In this document: in pieces, positions 11,645-22,329 of the stretch
Layout of the letters: each line of letters starts with the position of its first letter
Position numbering within the stretch: the stretch's first letter is position 1
Assembly (NCBI GenBank): GCA_947247005.1
Contig: OX365952.1
Span: 5,168,501-5,232,500, forward strand
Reading direction: 5' to 3'
DNA from: Spisula solida
Taxonomy: Eukaryota > Mollusca > Bivalvia > Venerida > Mactridae
DNA length: 64,000 nt
Translations under genes and position numbers: made by a program
The notes under the pieces: model-generated
Database searches by the model: none
The model's input: only the letters and a program-made list of their open reading frames with translations
What the model was told of the DNA's origin: nothing

Positions 11645-12924
11645 CGAGGGGTATTCGAAAAGAAATGTCATTCCATGCATATCATATTCGTGCTTCAAAC
11701 TTGGCATGTGTACCCATTGGCCCATTGTCTGCACTTGGGTAAAATTTGGTTGAAATCCATGCATTAGTTTGATCATAATGTATGTTTAATTAACACTTAC
11801 TAATTTATACTTAGCTAAAAGACGTTCGAAAAACGTATCGTCAAACTGATATCAAAGAAAGGTCTAAACTTAATTTAAGTGATAAATTTATACATGATGA
11901 TGAACTTTTTTAGATAAAAAGACATCGTAATGTGTCTTTCAGCATTGTAACACTTTTTTAAATGTTTCAAAGTAGGTCAATAGCATCTGAAAGCAAACAA
12001 CAAATATATTAAACTGAAAACAACAACAATCAGACTCAACATTGATAAAAAGTGTGATATTCGTCTCAAAGCGTCAATATTAAAAGTTGGACTGTTAGCT
12101 GCTCGTACAATCTCGAGTTTATCCAAATTTCACTTCATTTGGAAGAAAATTCTTGAAGTTAACAACAGTTTTACCCACTGGATACCATGCTCATAACGTG
12201 GTGCCCAAAACGTCATATTATTTTAAATGCCAAGAAAATATTAAAGTTATACCCTCAGTACTTTCAAGAAAAGATTTTACGTAGTATAATAAAGGAAGGG
12301 ACATACGCTCACTATCATTAACCAAGAATGAAGCGGAAGCATTATATATGTGCTAACAGAAATTCTAAGAAATCCGTTATTGTAAAACACTCTAAGTCAC
12401 AGATGGCAATGATTCATTTGATTTTCTTCATCCACAAAGGGCTTGCAATTCAAAAACCTATGGACAAATATGTTACAAGAAGGTTCTATAGATATTGTGT
12501 GCATGGAAAACTTGGAAATATTTCATATAGCGTTAAATTGTTTATGGAATAGACCATATGCACGTTTCTTATGAAAATGCCTCTTCGCACAGGGCTTCTA
12601 TTGTAAAGTCGTTTTTGAACATAATACACATGAGAATACTTTATCACCAAGTCTATTATGTAGACCTAGTTCCTAGATTTAAATTGCATGCAGAAGACCA
12701 TAGGTACGGTTCCAGGAAACCTATGTGGTCAGCCATATTACAGTGCATGAGTGTAGTACCTTTTGCAGATGACAAAACATACCTTTTATCTTGAATTTAA
12801 AGGTTAAATGTGTGTGTAATGTGTAAAGGATAGTTCATTGAACGTTTTCTGTGAGTTTCATTGTAAATGGTTATGTCAATAAAAAGTTATAGAGTAAATT
12901 GCATTTCTTTTCGAACACCCCTCG
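11645..12924 (+). mobile_element. mariner element, near full length, degenerate
   Basis: CGAGGGGTATTCGAAAAGAA at the left is mirrored by TTCTTTTCGAACACCCCTCG at the right. Both are flanked by TA, the invariant mariner/Tc1 target. Its 1280 bp equals the usual ~1.3-kb mariner length. Read on the plus strand, the interior carries remnants of a mariner transposase (separate entry). Frameshifts and stops show it is inactive. Only one copy of this family is seen in the window. Confidence 0.92.
12060..12794 (+). pseudogene. mariner transposase relic
   Basis: Pieces in different frames follow mariner transposase order. A stretch around 12060-12185 resembles the second DNA-binding helix region and the 'WxP' linker (SFTHWIP). 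At 12376-12470 a block resembles the strand leading from the first catalytic Asp (KSQMAMIHLIFFIHKG). At 12560-12620 YENASSHRASIVKSFL corresponds to the conserved HDNA(S)xHRA motif, with Asp replaced by Glu. Around 12650 the family's SPDLAP block survives only as VDLVP. The frames 12328-12552 and 12558-12794 are separated by a stop and a shift. Members use a D,D34D catalytic triad. Here at least one catalytic residue is altered and the frame is broken, so no active enzyme is expected. Confidence 0.8.
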
Positions 12925-13640
12925 TACTGGCGCGCTTAGATTTCGTCTTTGTCGTTGTTGCACCGGCGTTAGAACAACAGTGCAAAGTTGACTTAGATCA
13001 ACAACCATAAACTTATATATTCATACACATGCTTCGTATAGGATATACTTGACCTATTTGTTACATAAAGAACTTGCATTGTTATATAGGATGGCACTTC
13101 TTTCTCACATGATTGCCCTTGAGATCAGCAACAAATTGTTGAAGGATTCCGAATATGTTAGAAATAGTATCGATTCCCCGCAATTTCGGTTAACTATTCC
13201 TTGGGGATAAATTGTTTTTAAATGTTAACAGTTGCAACGTTGGAAACTTACCAGGAAGTTAATCACACAAAAAAGTTAAAATGAAGGTTCTCCACCGTGG
13301 GTGTGACCTATTATTTATGAGACAATTTATAATGAATTTCTACTAATTACCCGTTCTTTCAGAATTTTGAAAGAAACATTAATAGGGCATGAATATATCA
13401 GGGGATTGCAATATTAAAACCACATAAAACAGCAGGCTTCCCTGTGTATCATTTTATAATTCAACATATAGATGTTCCGCATATTGTCTCTATTCAAAAT
13501 ATTACAAGTAAATACATGTGTATTACAATCTTTCTGTGATATGAAGGCGGACGTCATGTAGACTTCAGTATTGACCTTTTGGCAATCCTTTATTTCGCAT
13601 TTTGACTTCCCTTTCCTGAAAATGGCAAATGGTTTCCTAA
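12925..13640. other. no gene recognised
   Basis: Short ORFs only; the minus frame 13414-13740 runs into the next MITE. I see no repeats. Confidence 0.4.
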
Positions 13641-13665
13641 TATGTGGTACAATAAAGTCCATATT

Positions 13666-13917
13666 TCGCTGGCTTAGAATTAGAAGGTCGTAAGTACTAC
13701 TTACGACATTATAAGACTCATACATATTTAAAATCTGCATCTCAAGGCGCTTCTTATGAGCCTATTTTCACGAAAATCGGGAGTAGTCATGTTGACCAAA
13801 CTGAAGTTTAAAAAGCTTGTTTTTTCCATAAGAAAAGAGTAGCTTTCAGCTTAGTTTTATCTTGATTTCTCAAAATATTGATTTTGTACTTAGGACCTTC
13901 TAATTCTAAGCCAACGA
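13666..13917. mobile_element. CGCTGGCTTAG MITE with a ~24-bp flanking duplication
   Basis: TCGCTGGCTTAGAATTAGAA at the left and TTCTAATTCTAAGCCAACGA at the right are inverted. The inner TIR (GGTCGTAAGTAC) is also mirrored near 13885. The interior carries AAGCTTGTTTTTTCC and AGTAGCTTTCAG, shared with the copies at 2477, 18646 and 19373. Directly outside, TATGTGGTACAATAAAGTCC plus ATATT (13641-13665) recurs as TATGTGGTATTAAGTCCATA plus TTT (13918-13940). This duplication is far longer than a normal transposon target-site duplication. Confidence 0.85.
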
Positions 13918-13940
13918 TATGTGGTATTAAGTCCATATTT

Positions 13941-15583
13941 GTTTAACTTGAATATAAAAGTTCCCTGAAATTGTTATAAAAATAATGACGCCTTTTAGGA
14001 TCAGAAATTGGCATGACACTCACTTCAATTGCCTTAACTGCTGCTAAAGCTTTATCTAAACAGCTAAATAATAAATACTAAACGTTAATTTGTGGTCCTA
14101 TCAGACCAGTCTAATAACCAATAAAATATTGAATTGTGTTTTGAACTATTTCGTTGAGTACGTATTATTTCGGGACTGTTTTCAACTAATGCGTAAAAAT
14201 ACACGACAACATTTGTATCCACGTGGCCCAAGTGACCCATTCGGAATCTTCGTGTTTCGTACACAGTATATTTCGTACTCGATATTAAACTGTACTACAT
14301 TAATCTCGGATAGCATTGGGAATATTGTTAATACACGACGACCTTTAGAGATAAAGCGCTCAGACCGCCCAAATCAATAGTGTTCCGTCCGAAATTTAAA
14401 ATCTAGTCTGTATCGTTCGGATTATATATATTTGTAGAAGCTTCGCTTGGACCCAGTTCAGTATTATCGGTTTTAGAACAAGCTCAGACAAGCCTTGTCG
14501 AATCAAATTAGTGTATTGTTCCGGAAACTGCGTCCCGTTTAATGAACATTTTAGAATAACAAGAATAACGGTCTATCTAAAATATGTCTAGACCGAACGT
14601 CGTTCATTATTTGCTTGTAAGCTTGCTTTTGTAGAGAACAACATATCATTCATATCTAGAACAGACATTAAATTCTATTCTTATCAATCTTTTTATCATG
14701 TAGATCTATTCTCGTTTTATCATGTATTCGTCCGTCCTATTTGTGGGGATTAATGTCGTTATTTCCGTAAAATGACAATTTTTCTGGTCGTAAATTCCCG
14801 GATTGAAAATTAAAAAACCAATTAGTTAAGGTAACAAACTACCAAATGCCTACGCGGACCAAAATTTGAAAAACTTTGAACTGGTGGTATGTCTAAACAA
14901 ATCTGCATTAAAATCATGAAATTAGGTTAAATGCTCTGTACACAAACTGATATGTTTTGTATTTTGAGAGGTCCCAATGGGCAAAAGGTGTTTTGGGGTC
15001 GGCGATTTGTCACTTTATATCGAGTCAAAGAACGCATTTATTCGGTGGTTTTGAACCTAAAGGTCGAATGTTTGAGTCCCGTGTCTGATTTGATCGAATG
15101 GTGAGCCATATCAAACGCTTATCCAATAATGTGGCAGCTTGCAGATTACAGCGTAACTAACTGTGCTTGGGGGCCACATATGATATAAATGGAAGGGGTC
15201 CAGGTTGTGTATAGGACTTTACCATGTGATACACGGAACAAGAACACTTACATATATAATTAAAGCAAATATTACCCTTTTACATAAAATTCAAGGCTTA
15301 TACTCGTATTGTTATCACAGCATTTTTGAAATTTAATTTCCTACGGTATCACATCTACGTTCTAAAGAAAACATCGCTGAAGAGTTGTTTCGAATGTATA
15401 AAATAAATACGTTTGTCGATAACAACTGGTGGTTTATATCTACAGAGACGTGCTTAAATATATAAATGTTCATTTTTATCTGCTAAATATGATAAGGAAA
15501 CTATTATGCTCCTTCGCTGCCAGGTTTTACGCCCTGTTCAAGGTTAATATATGTACGATTAGACAGAATAGCGTATCACTCCG
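13941..15583. other. no gene recognised
   Basis: The ORF 14090-14380 (96 codons) has no recognisable domain. GTTTGAGTCCCG near 15068 faintly resembles a tRNA B box but has no A box at the right distance. Nothing else seen. Confidence 0.4.
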
Positions 15584-15659
15584 TAGTCTGGTTCCTGGTT
15601 TTTACAATCTCCGGAAAAGACCTTTAGTGCAAAGATTGTAAAAATCAGGTACCAGACTA
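15584..15659. repeat. 27-bp-arm inverted repeat
   Basis: TAGTCTGGTTCCTGGTTTTT with ACAATCT is mirrored after a 22-bp spacer by AGATTGTAAAAATCAGGTAC with CAGACTA. There are about two mismatches across the 27-bp arms. It could be a very small foldback element or the remains of an inverted duplication. No second copy seen. Confidence 0.8.
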
Positions 15660-16149
15660 ATCAGTTCGCGGCATCGGAACATTTCTGTTGTTACCGTTGC
15701 GGAGCTTCGCGAGATTACAAATCAGAGTATCATTTAGCCGTCGTAATGCATGTTTCAATCATAAAACGGACAATTTAATAAATTCTGCACACCCAAAAAC
15801 TAATGGATCGAAACCTGTGAAAAGGGAAGATAATTTAATAAGTTCAAGGCATTGTCTTACTCCAGAAATAAATGATACGGACAAGAATGTGATGTTGATA
15901 TTCATATTTTGTTACCTTAAATCCTTTAAATTAGTGTGTATGGGTCACAATAAGGGTCGTAGATACATTTAAGCCCCTTTTCGCCTCACGAAGCATAATG
16001 TCACCGTCTACATCACACACTCTGCAGCAGGAGTGATGTCTTTTACTAGTCATTATCAGAAGCATTGTGAGTTACTCATGCTCAGAAAAAAGCAGTGTCA
16101 CAGACGGGGATTGAACACCTCCATAACAACGCTCCCTATCCTGTATCCA

Positions 16150-16193
16150 TAGGCAGTCGACATGTAGTCTTTTTGGACCTATAATACACTTTC
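16150..16193 (-). repeat. Inverted 55-bp-array unit facing the array
   Basis: Read on the minus strand this is AAAGTGTATTATAGGTCCAA followed by AAAGACTACATGTCGACTGC, a diverged copy of the downstream array unit in the opposite orientation. With the first forward unit (16209-16253) it forms an imperfect hairpin with a loop of about 15 bp. Confidence 0.8.
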
Positions 16194-16199
16194 AAGCAA

Positions 16200-17740
16200 A
16201 ATGATGGGGGAAGTGTTATGGGTCCAAACAGGCTACATGCTGTCTGCCTATGGCATTGCTGGGAGAAGTGTTATATGTTCAAACAGGCTACATGCTGACT
16301 GTCTATGACATTGCTGGGAGAAGTGTTATATGTCCAAACAGGCTACACGCTGACTGTCTATGACATTGCTGGGAGAAGTGTTATATGTTCAAACAGGCAA
16401 CATGCTGTCTGTCTATGACATTGCTGGGAGAAGTGTTATATGTCCAAACAGGCTACATGCTGACTGTCTATGACATTGCTGGGAGAAGTGTTATATGTCC
16501 AAACAGGCTACATGCTGACTGTCTATGACATTGCTGGGAGAAGTGTTATAGGTCCAAACAGGCTACATGCTGACTGTCTATGACATTGCTGGGAAAAGTG
16601 TTATATGTCCAAACAGGCTACACGCTGACTGCCTATGGCATTGCTGGGAGAAGTGTTATATGTTCAAACAGGCTACATGCTGTCTGTCTATGACATTGCT
16701 GGGAGAAGTGTTATATGTCCAAACAGGCTACATGCTGACTGTCTATGACATTGCTGGGAGAAGTATTATATGTCCAAACAGGCTACATGCTGACTGTCTA
16801 TGACATTGCTGGGAGAAGTGTTATAGGTACAAACAGGCTACATGCTGACTGTCTATGACATTGCTGGGAGAAGTGTTATATGTCCAAACAGGCTACACGC
16901 TGACTGCCTATGACATTGCTGGGAGAAGTGTTATATGTTCAAACAGGCAACATGCTGTCTGTCTATGACATTGCTGGGAGAAGTGTTATATGTTCAAACA
17001 GGCTACATGCTGACTGTCTATGACATTGCTGGGAGAAGTGTTATATGTCCAAACAGGCTACATGCTGACTGCCTATGACATTGCTGGGAGAAGTGTTATA
17101 TGTCCAAACAGGCTACATGCTGACTGCCTAGGGCATTGCTGGGAGAAGTGTTATATGTCCAAACAGGCTACATGCTGACTGCCTAGGACATTGCTGGGAG
17201 AAGTGTTATATGTCCAAACAGGCTACATGCTGACTGCCTATGACATTGCTGGGAGAAGTGTTATATGTCCAAACAGGCTACATGCTGACTGCCTATGACA
17301 TTGCTGGGAGAAGTGTGATAGGTCCAAACAGGCTACATGGTGACTGCCTTTGACATTGCTGGGAGAAGTGTTATATGTCCAAACAGGCTACATGGTGACT
17401 GCCTATGACATTGCTGGGAGAAGTGTTATAGGTCCAAACAGGCTACATGGTGACTGCCTATGACATTGCTGGGAGAGGTGTTATATGTCCAAACAGGCTA
17501 CATGCTGACTGCCTAGGGCATTGCTGGGAGAAGTGTTATATGTCCAAACAGGCTACATGCTGACTGTCTATGACATTGCTGGGAGAAGTGTTATATGTTC
17601 AAACAGGCTTCATGCTGACTGCCTATGACATTGCTGGGAGAAGTGTTATATGTCCAAACAGGCTACATGCTGACTGCCTAGGGCATTGCTGAGAGAAGTG
17701 TTATATGTCCAAACAGGCTACATGCTGACTGCCTAGGGCT
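16200..17740 (+). repeat. 55-bp minisatellite, about 28 units, with 275-bp higher-order repeat
   Basis: The unit reads CATTGCTGGGAGAAGTGTTA, TATGTCCAAACAGGCTACAT, GCTGACTGTCTATGA, and is strictly 55 bp. Markers recur every five units: CACGC at 16346, 16621 and 16896; CTGTCT at 16405, 16680 and 16955; TATAGGT before 16551 and 16826. Each is 275 bp apart. This five-unit block is clear over about 16290-17070; later units are more uniform (GCCTAGGG, CATGGTGACTG variants). Units abut with no unique spacers. Confidence 0.95.
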
Positions 17741-17966
17741 GTATTAATACTGGTAATATCAACAAAACCTTCGATATTTGTATGACCAAGCTATGTTTCA
17801 ATATTTCGAACCACGCATAATGAAAATAAATCGCGTTTCATTTTCCGTTTAGTATGAATATACTGATACAGTTTTCGTACATGGTTTATATGATACTTAT
17901 CGAATGTTCAATTATGCCTACGTATTTCTAAAAGCTGTTTATGTATTTATTTCAAATCAGTACGTA

Positions 17967-18197
17967 TGAGGGATGATCAAAAAGTCCCACAGTTTTCAAA
18001 CGCATACAATATACGCCATAAAAGTTCCAACGCCACCATTTGGGCCACACGATAGCTTGTGCCGTTGTCATAAGAGACAACATGCGTTCAAACCTCAGTC
18101 AATGATACCGCACCAGTTTGAGAATTGAACTACGTACATACAACAAGCACTTACAATGAAGACAGATCTTATTCTGTGTACTTATTGATCACCCTCG
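17967..18197. mobile_element. mariner-type MITE (GAGGGTGATCAATAAGT ends)
   Basis: TGAGGGATGATCAAAAAGT at the left, preceded by TA, is inverted against ACTTATTGATCACCCTCG at the right; the right TA is lost. At about 231 bp with no transposase sequence it is non-autonomous. The same kind of terminus, ATTTATTGATCACCCCTCGT, occurs at 33104-33123 and throughout the 33.2-33.6 kb array. Confidence 0.7.
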
Positions 18198-18645
18198 TCT
18201 TTCTTGTCTCTTTGTGAAATATCAGCTGATGACTGGTTGACGTACGTTCTATTTATACTCGGTAACCATGGGTGATTATTCAACGTATTTAATTCATTCC
18301 GGGATTATTTTAATTTCTTAGAGGCAAAACATCTGCAAGTAATAAAATCAACACACTGTTGAATATAAATATATTGTTATAGCTAATAATTCCGCTAAAC
18401 GCCACCTGAGCCACAGGCTGATTATTAATGTTCTCCAATAGGTGTCGCTGAAATCGAACTAGTCTGCGACGTTTATTTTTTACACCGATGCAGTTATTAA
18501 TAACTTTGGTGTAACACTTGTGTATGTTATTGCAGTTAAGGATTGTCAAGTGTTTCTGGATAAATGTTTCTTGTTAATAGAACGCGCTTGTGTTAATTGT
18601 GTTAATTATTCTGACATGTTTAACACCAGGCCACGATGTGACATT
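18198..18645. other. no gene recognised
   Basis: One 79-codon minus ORF (18310-18549) without recognisable features. No repeats seen. Confidence 0.4.
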
Positions 18646-18885
18646 TCGCTGGTTTAGAATTAATTAGAAGGACGTCAGTATAAAGACGACATTTTCAGAA
18701 AAGAAGAACAAACTGTCGATAAAGTACTCTTTACTTTTGGAAACACAAGCTTTTTAAACTTCGGTTTGGTCAATATGGCCAGTTCCAATTTTCATGAAAA
18801 AAGGCTCATAAGAATCGCCATGAGATTTTAAATAAACGTAAGCCTTATAAGGTCGTAAGTAGTACTTTTTATTCTAAGCCAGCGA
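18646..18885. mobile_element. CGCTGGCTTAG MITE copy
   Basis: TCGCTGGTTTAGAATTAATT at the left and ATTCTAAGCCAGCGA at the right are the family termini. The interior shares CTTTTGGAAACACAAGC, TTTAAACTTCGGTTTGGTCA and the ATGAAAAAAGGCTCATAAGA block with the inverted copy at 13666. Confidence 0.8.
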
Positions 18886-19372
18886 TTTACCGTCTCAAGT
18901 AGGTGAACTTTCCATGTTTTGATGTATTGATGTCTTTTTTCATTAAATGATGCACGTTCATATCATTGAAGATAATTGGAGATACACGAGTTAATCATTA
19001 TCATTTTATGTTTGGGCTTGGTCATATCACCCTCACCGTCCAGTGTAAATTAAAAACACGATTTTTTCTTTACTTCACTTTTTAGTATCGTGGTATCTCG
19101 CAAAACTGCGCCTTATGCTAAATTCGTAAGGTTGCCGGATGTTATCGGTTGCGCTACCACCTAGCGCCGAGCAGCCATTTATAGCCCTATTTAGAGTTGA
19201 ACTACAGTTAACTTTGAAGAAGCCTACTTGAAGGTGACACATTTAGAGACAACTTTTCATAATGAAGCGCAGTTCGAGAGACATAATTATGCCTTTCTGT
19301 GTGTTTATAACGCCAGGGTTGAGCCTACAGTGTAGAAAATGACTATTCATAACATATTGTTCTGTGTTTAAT
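18886..19372. other. no gene recognised
   Basis: No supportable gene or repeat. Confidence 0.4.
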
Positions 19373-19507
19373 TCGCTGGCTTAGAATTAGAAGGTCGTAA
19401 GTACAAAATTAATAGTTCGAGAAAACAAGAAAAAACTGTCTGAAAACTACTCCTTACTTATGGAAAAACAAGCCTTTTAAAATTCGGGTTAGTCAACATA
19501 ACTAGTT
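19373..19507 (+). mobile_element. CGCTGGCTTAG MITE, 3' half replaced by a tandem array
   Basis: TCGCTGGCTTAGAATTAGAA and GGTCGTAAGTACAAAAT match the family end. The interior (AAGAAAAAACTGTCTGAAAA, CAAGCCTTTTAAAATTCGGG, TTAGTCAACATAACTAGTT) runs parallel to 18700-18790, then homology stops at about 19507. The 44-bp array begins there, and no opposing terminus is found beyond it. Confidence 0.8.
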
Positions 19508-19872
19508 TACACAAGAAAGTGACAGCAACACCCAGTACACTTACGTGCTCTTACACAAGAAAGTGACAACAACACCCAGTACAATTACGTGCTCTTACAC
19601 AAGAAAGTGACAACAACACCCAGTACACTTACGTGCTCTTACACAAGAAAGTGGCAACAACACCCAGTACACTTACGTGCTCTTACACAAGAAAGTGACA
19701 ACAACACCCAGTACACTTACGTGCTCTTACACAAGAAAGTGACAGCAACACCCTGTACACTTACGTGCTCTTACACAAGAAAGTGACAACAACACCCAGT
19801 ACACTTACGTGCTCTTACACAATAAAGTGGCAACAACACTCAGTACACTTGCGTACTCCAACCCAAGAAAGT
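19505..19872 (+). repeat. 44-bp minisatellite, about 8 units
   Basis: The unit is ACACAAGAAAGTGACAACAA, CACCCAGTACACTTACGTGC, TCTT. Starts at 19509, 19553 and 19597 confirm the 44-bp period. Units are nearly identical (GACAGC/GACAAC/GGCAAC variants) until the last two, which decay. The array abuts a truncated MITE on its left side. Confidence 0.95.
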
Positions 19873-20523
19873 GACAACAAGTCCACGAGCTATAACCAAT
19901 GTGACGACAAAACATGACATGTCATGCCCGGCTATCAACCTATGGTTTGCCGAGTGATTGTCAGTTAAGCTCCCTCAGGTACTGTGCTAGCCGAACAGAT
20001 AATGCGACAATGAACTTATTGCAATGACTGACTATCGTGTAATGTCTCTTACGATCTATGGGTCCTTCTGGATTAATATTGATTTTGACATGGTTCTTTA
20101 TAAAATATAATTCATGACTACTAATTCGCCGGTCTAGTCGCTCGCGTCTCCTGGTTCAGCCTTAATGACAAATGACAAATACAATAAAGAAGCCGAAACT
20201 GCTCCCAGACAGTTTTGTTAATGGGGGAAAATAGCTTTCAGGAAAAGAGTTATTCTTGAAGATTGTGTAGTACTTTTAGTGCATTTTCTGATATTTGTTT
20301 TATTACAGACCCCAGTTTTCGGTTATTAGCCCTCACCACAGGTGAAGTTTCCTCTCTTTTACATCGTTTATCACAATATACTTTCAGGTTTGCGTTGCGT
20401 TAAATTGAGTGGCAGTCAAACATTTCCACCTCTTCTGTATTTTACTTTTGAACTCAGTTATATAAGCACTACACACTAATGGCACCGAGATTGGCTTGGT
20501 CTAATGACGAATTCTACTAATCT
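19873..20523. other. no gene recognised
   Basis: No supportable gene, array or element. Confidence 0.4.
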
Positions 20524-20775
20524 GGGCTGGTATTCACTAAGCATATTAGCAGAAAACGTACACATTTATCAAACTCTTAAGTGTATCAGCTAAGAAAGAA
20601 AAACAACACGATTAATATTTTACGTAATAGTTTTGAAGAATTATGTAAACAGCTACTATAATCACTAAGAAACATTGATTATTTTTCAAATTGCTGAACT
20701 TATAAGATGCACAAATTATAAACTTGAGTCAAGATATTTAAGTTTTCACTTAAGATGCTTTGTGAATACCAGCCC
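20524..20775. mobile_element. GGGCTGGTATTCAC MITE, copy 1
   Basis: GGGCTGGTATTCACTAAGCA at the left is mirrored by ATGCTTTGTGAATACCAGCC at the right, with CTTAAG just inside. Length 252 bp, no coding sequence. Other copies: 37690-37775 and 51056-51270. Confidence 0.85.
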
Positions 20776-21457
20776 TGCAAACACACTTTAGTACCCGCTG
20801 CACATAAAAGTGGTTACCCTAGGTGATAATAGAAGCCTTGACATTTGGATCGGGTATTGCGGTAACCTGCAGTGTGCAAATACCTTAAAAAGGCAAACGC
20901 TTAGTGATTCGGCCACTGTGTATGTTGGGAATTATCGTCGTCTGTCTTCACAAAGGTCGTTTCTCAAATGTCACTGTTTTGAGAAAGAGGCGAAAAACTG
21001 TTTATTTTTTTATTTCTTTATTTTTTATCCAAAATTCGGTATATGATTTCTAAAATTAATTTGGCATATATCCAAATGATCATTTAATGATTATTAAACT
21101 AAATAGGGTAGATACTAATCTAGGAATTAATTTAAACTGGCCTTAAGCAGTTGCATTTGATTTCAATTTTTGACTTATTGCATAATTGAGTCAATAACAT
21201 TATTTGGACTATGAATACGCATCAAATAGTCGTTGGTTGTCATGGCAATTAATAAACTGTGTATGCACAAACGTCGTATAATAGTATCAGAATTTCCGAA
21301 TTTTATATATTCGCAAACGACGTATAATTTTGAAACATGTTTTATTCCGTTATAGGTCTCACAAACTGTATAAATACTGACTGGTTGTAATACCCCGTAA
21401 TGCAAAATTAGCAAATAAATCTTGATTCCACCAAACACTACGTTTGAAACTCTGCGA
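20776..21457. other. no gene; partial foldback-related sequence
   Basis: ACGTCGTATAA near 21271 and CGCAAACGACGTATAA near 21312 are diverged partial relatives of the foldback at 21458-21593. No gene recognised. Confidence 0.35.
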
Positions 21458-21593
21458 ATTGATTTATACGACGTTTGTGAATTCTAAAAAGAATTGGACC
21501 AATGAAATATACGACGTATTATGACATGACGTCATACTTTTTTTTGATTGGCTACAGGCACATGAATCTTCGCAAACGACGTATAAATCACTG
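21458..21593. mobile_element. Short foldback element (GATTTATACGACGTTTG)
   Basis: TGATTTATACGACGTTTGTG with AATTC at the left is mirrored by GAATCTTCGCAAACGACGTA with TAAATCA at the right. About 136 bp in all, with TTGGACCAATGAAA and TTTGATTGGC inside. Confidence 0.6.
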
Positions 21594-21646
21594 TATGTTC
21601 TGATTAGTAAATAAAAAATTTTGCGCCAAAATGAAGATACGTCCTG

Positions 21647-21740
21647 CTGTGTAATTATGGTATATGATGTTTTACGTTGTCTGCGCTCGGCTGTTTAAGT
21701 TGCGTGCTGTCTTCCCTGGCCAATTTTCTATTATATTTTT
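21647..21740 (+). mobile_element. GCTCGGCTG/CTTCCCTG family, copy 2 (3' module)
   Basis: TGTGTAATTATGGTATATGA, TGCGCTCGGCTGTTTAAGTT and CTGTCTTCCCTGGCCAATTT are the 3' module of the family. The 5' hairpin sub-repeats are absent. Confidence 0.6.
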
Positions 21741-21960
21741 GTATTTCGCCATTAAATCTGCGTATTCTGTCAGATTGTAAACAAACTAAATAATCGTTAT
21801 GTTTGTTTATTTTCAGAGTCAAAATATCATCATATAAACACTTTGCGAAGACGAGGCAGTGGGCTTGGAGCTGTTGTCTCATGATTTTGGAGATATAAAC
21901 AGTGATATGAAGTATCGGACAAATAAGGTTAGCTTTTATTTAATGTTACATTTGTATATA

Positions 21961-22325
21961 CAGGGTGTCAAAAAAGTTTGTTTTCAAAATTTAAATTCTT
22001 ACTAAATTTTATCAGAGTTCAATTTCCTTCACATATAGCTTCATTTAATGCTCGAAAGATAAGAGCAAGTGTAGAACAATTTGGAATTTAACCTGAAAGG
22101 TGTCCATTCTTCTGAAGCAGGAAAATAAAATATTGAAAATTTTCTTTATTTTTCTTATATTATAGCCTTTATTTGCCAGTCAGCTTCATGCTGAAATATG
22201 GCAGGCATATATGCGCTCCCACCCGGATTTGAACACGGATCGCCAGATTAGACGGCAAGCCCGTTAACCATTGAGCTACGGAGGCCACATAATCAAACAT
22301 TGAGAACGAACTTTTTAACACCCTG
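21961..22325. mobile_element. CAGGGTGTC-ended MITE carrying a SINE
   Basis: CAGGGTGTCAAAAAAGTTTG at the left pairs with CGAACTTTTTAACACCCTG at the right. Both ends sit next to TATA, as expected for TA-targeting elements. Length 365 bp, of which about 22145-22288 is a tRNA-derived SINE on the minus strand. An unpaired end of a related element, TATACAGGGTGTCGCATAAA, lies at 43122. Confidence 0.85.
22145..22288 (-). mobile_element. tRNA-derived SINE, family I, copy 1 (minus)
   Basis: On the minus strand the head reads GGCCTCCGTAGCTCAATGG: an A box, TAGCTCAATGG, at 22278-22268. A B box, GTTCAAATCC, follows at about 22234-22225. These are the internal RNA polymerase III promoter elements of tRNAs. 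The body, ATGCCTGCCATATTTCAGC then GACTGGCAAATAAAGGCTAT, is shared with the plus copy at 27633-27775. The cloverleaf is not intact, so this is a SINE and not a tRNA gene. Confidence 0.8.
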
Positions 22326-22329
22326 TATA

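Noticed and set aside
12558..12794. Intact short transposase gene
   Set aside because: Only the C-terminal third, frameshifted from the rest, with an altered catalytic motif; treated as part of the mariner pseudogene.
16200..17740. CRISPR array
   Set aside because: Units abut directly with no unique spacers, the sequence context is eukaryotic and there are no cas genes.
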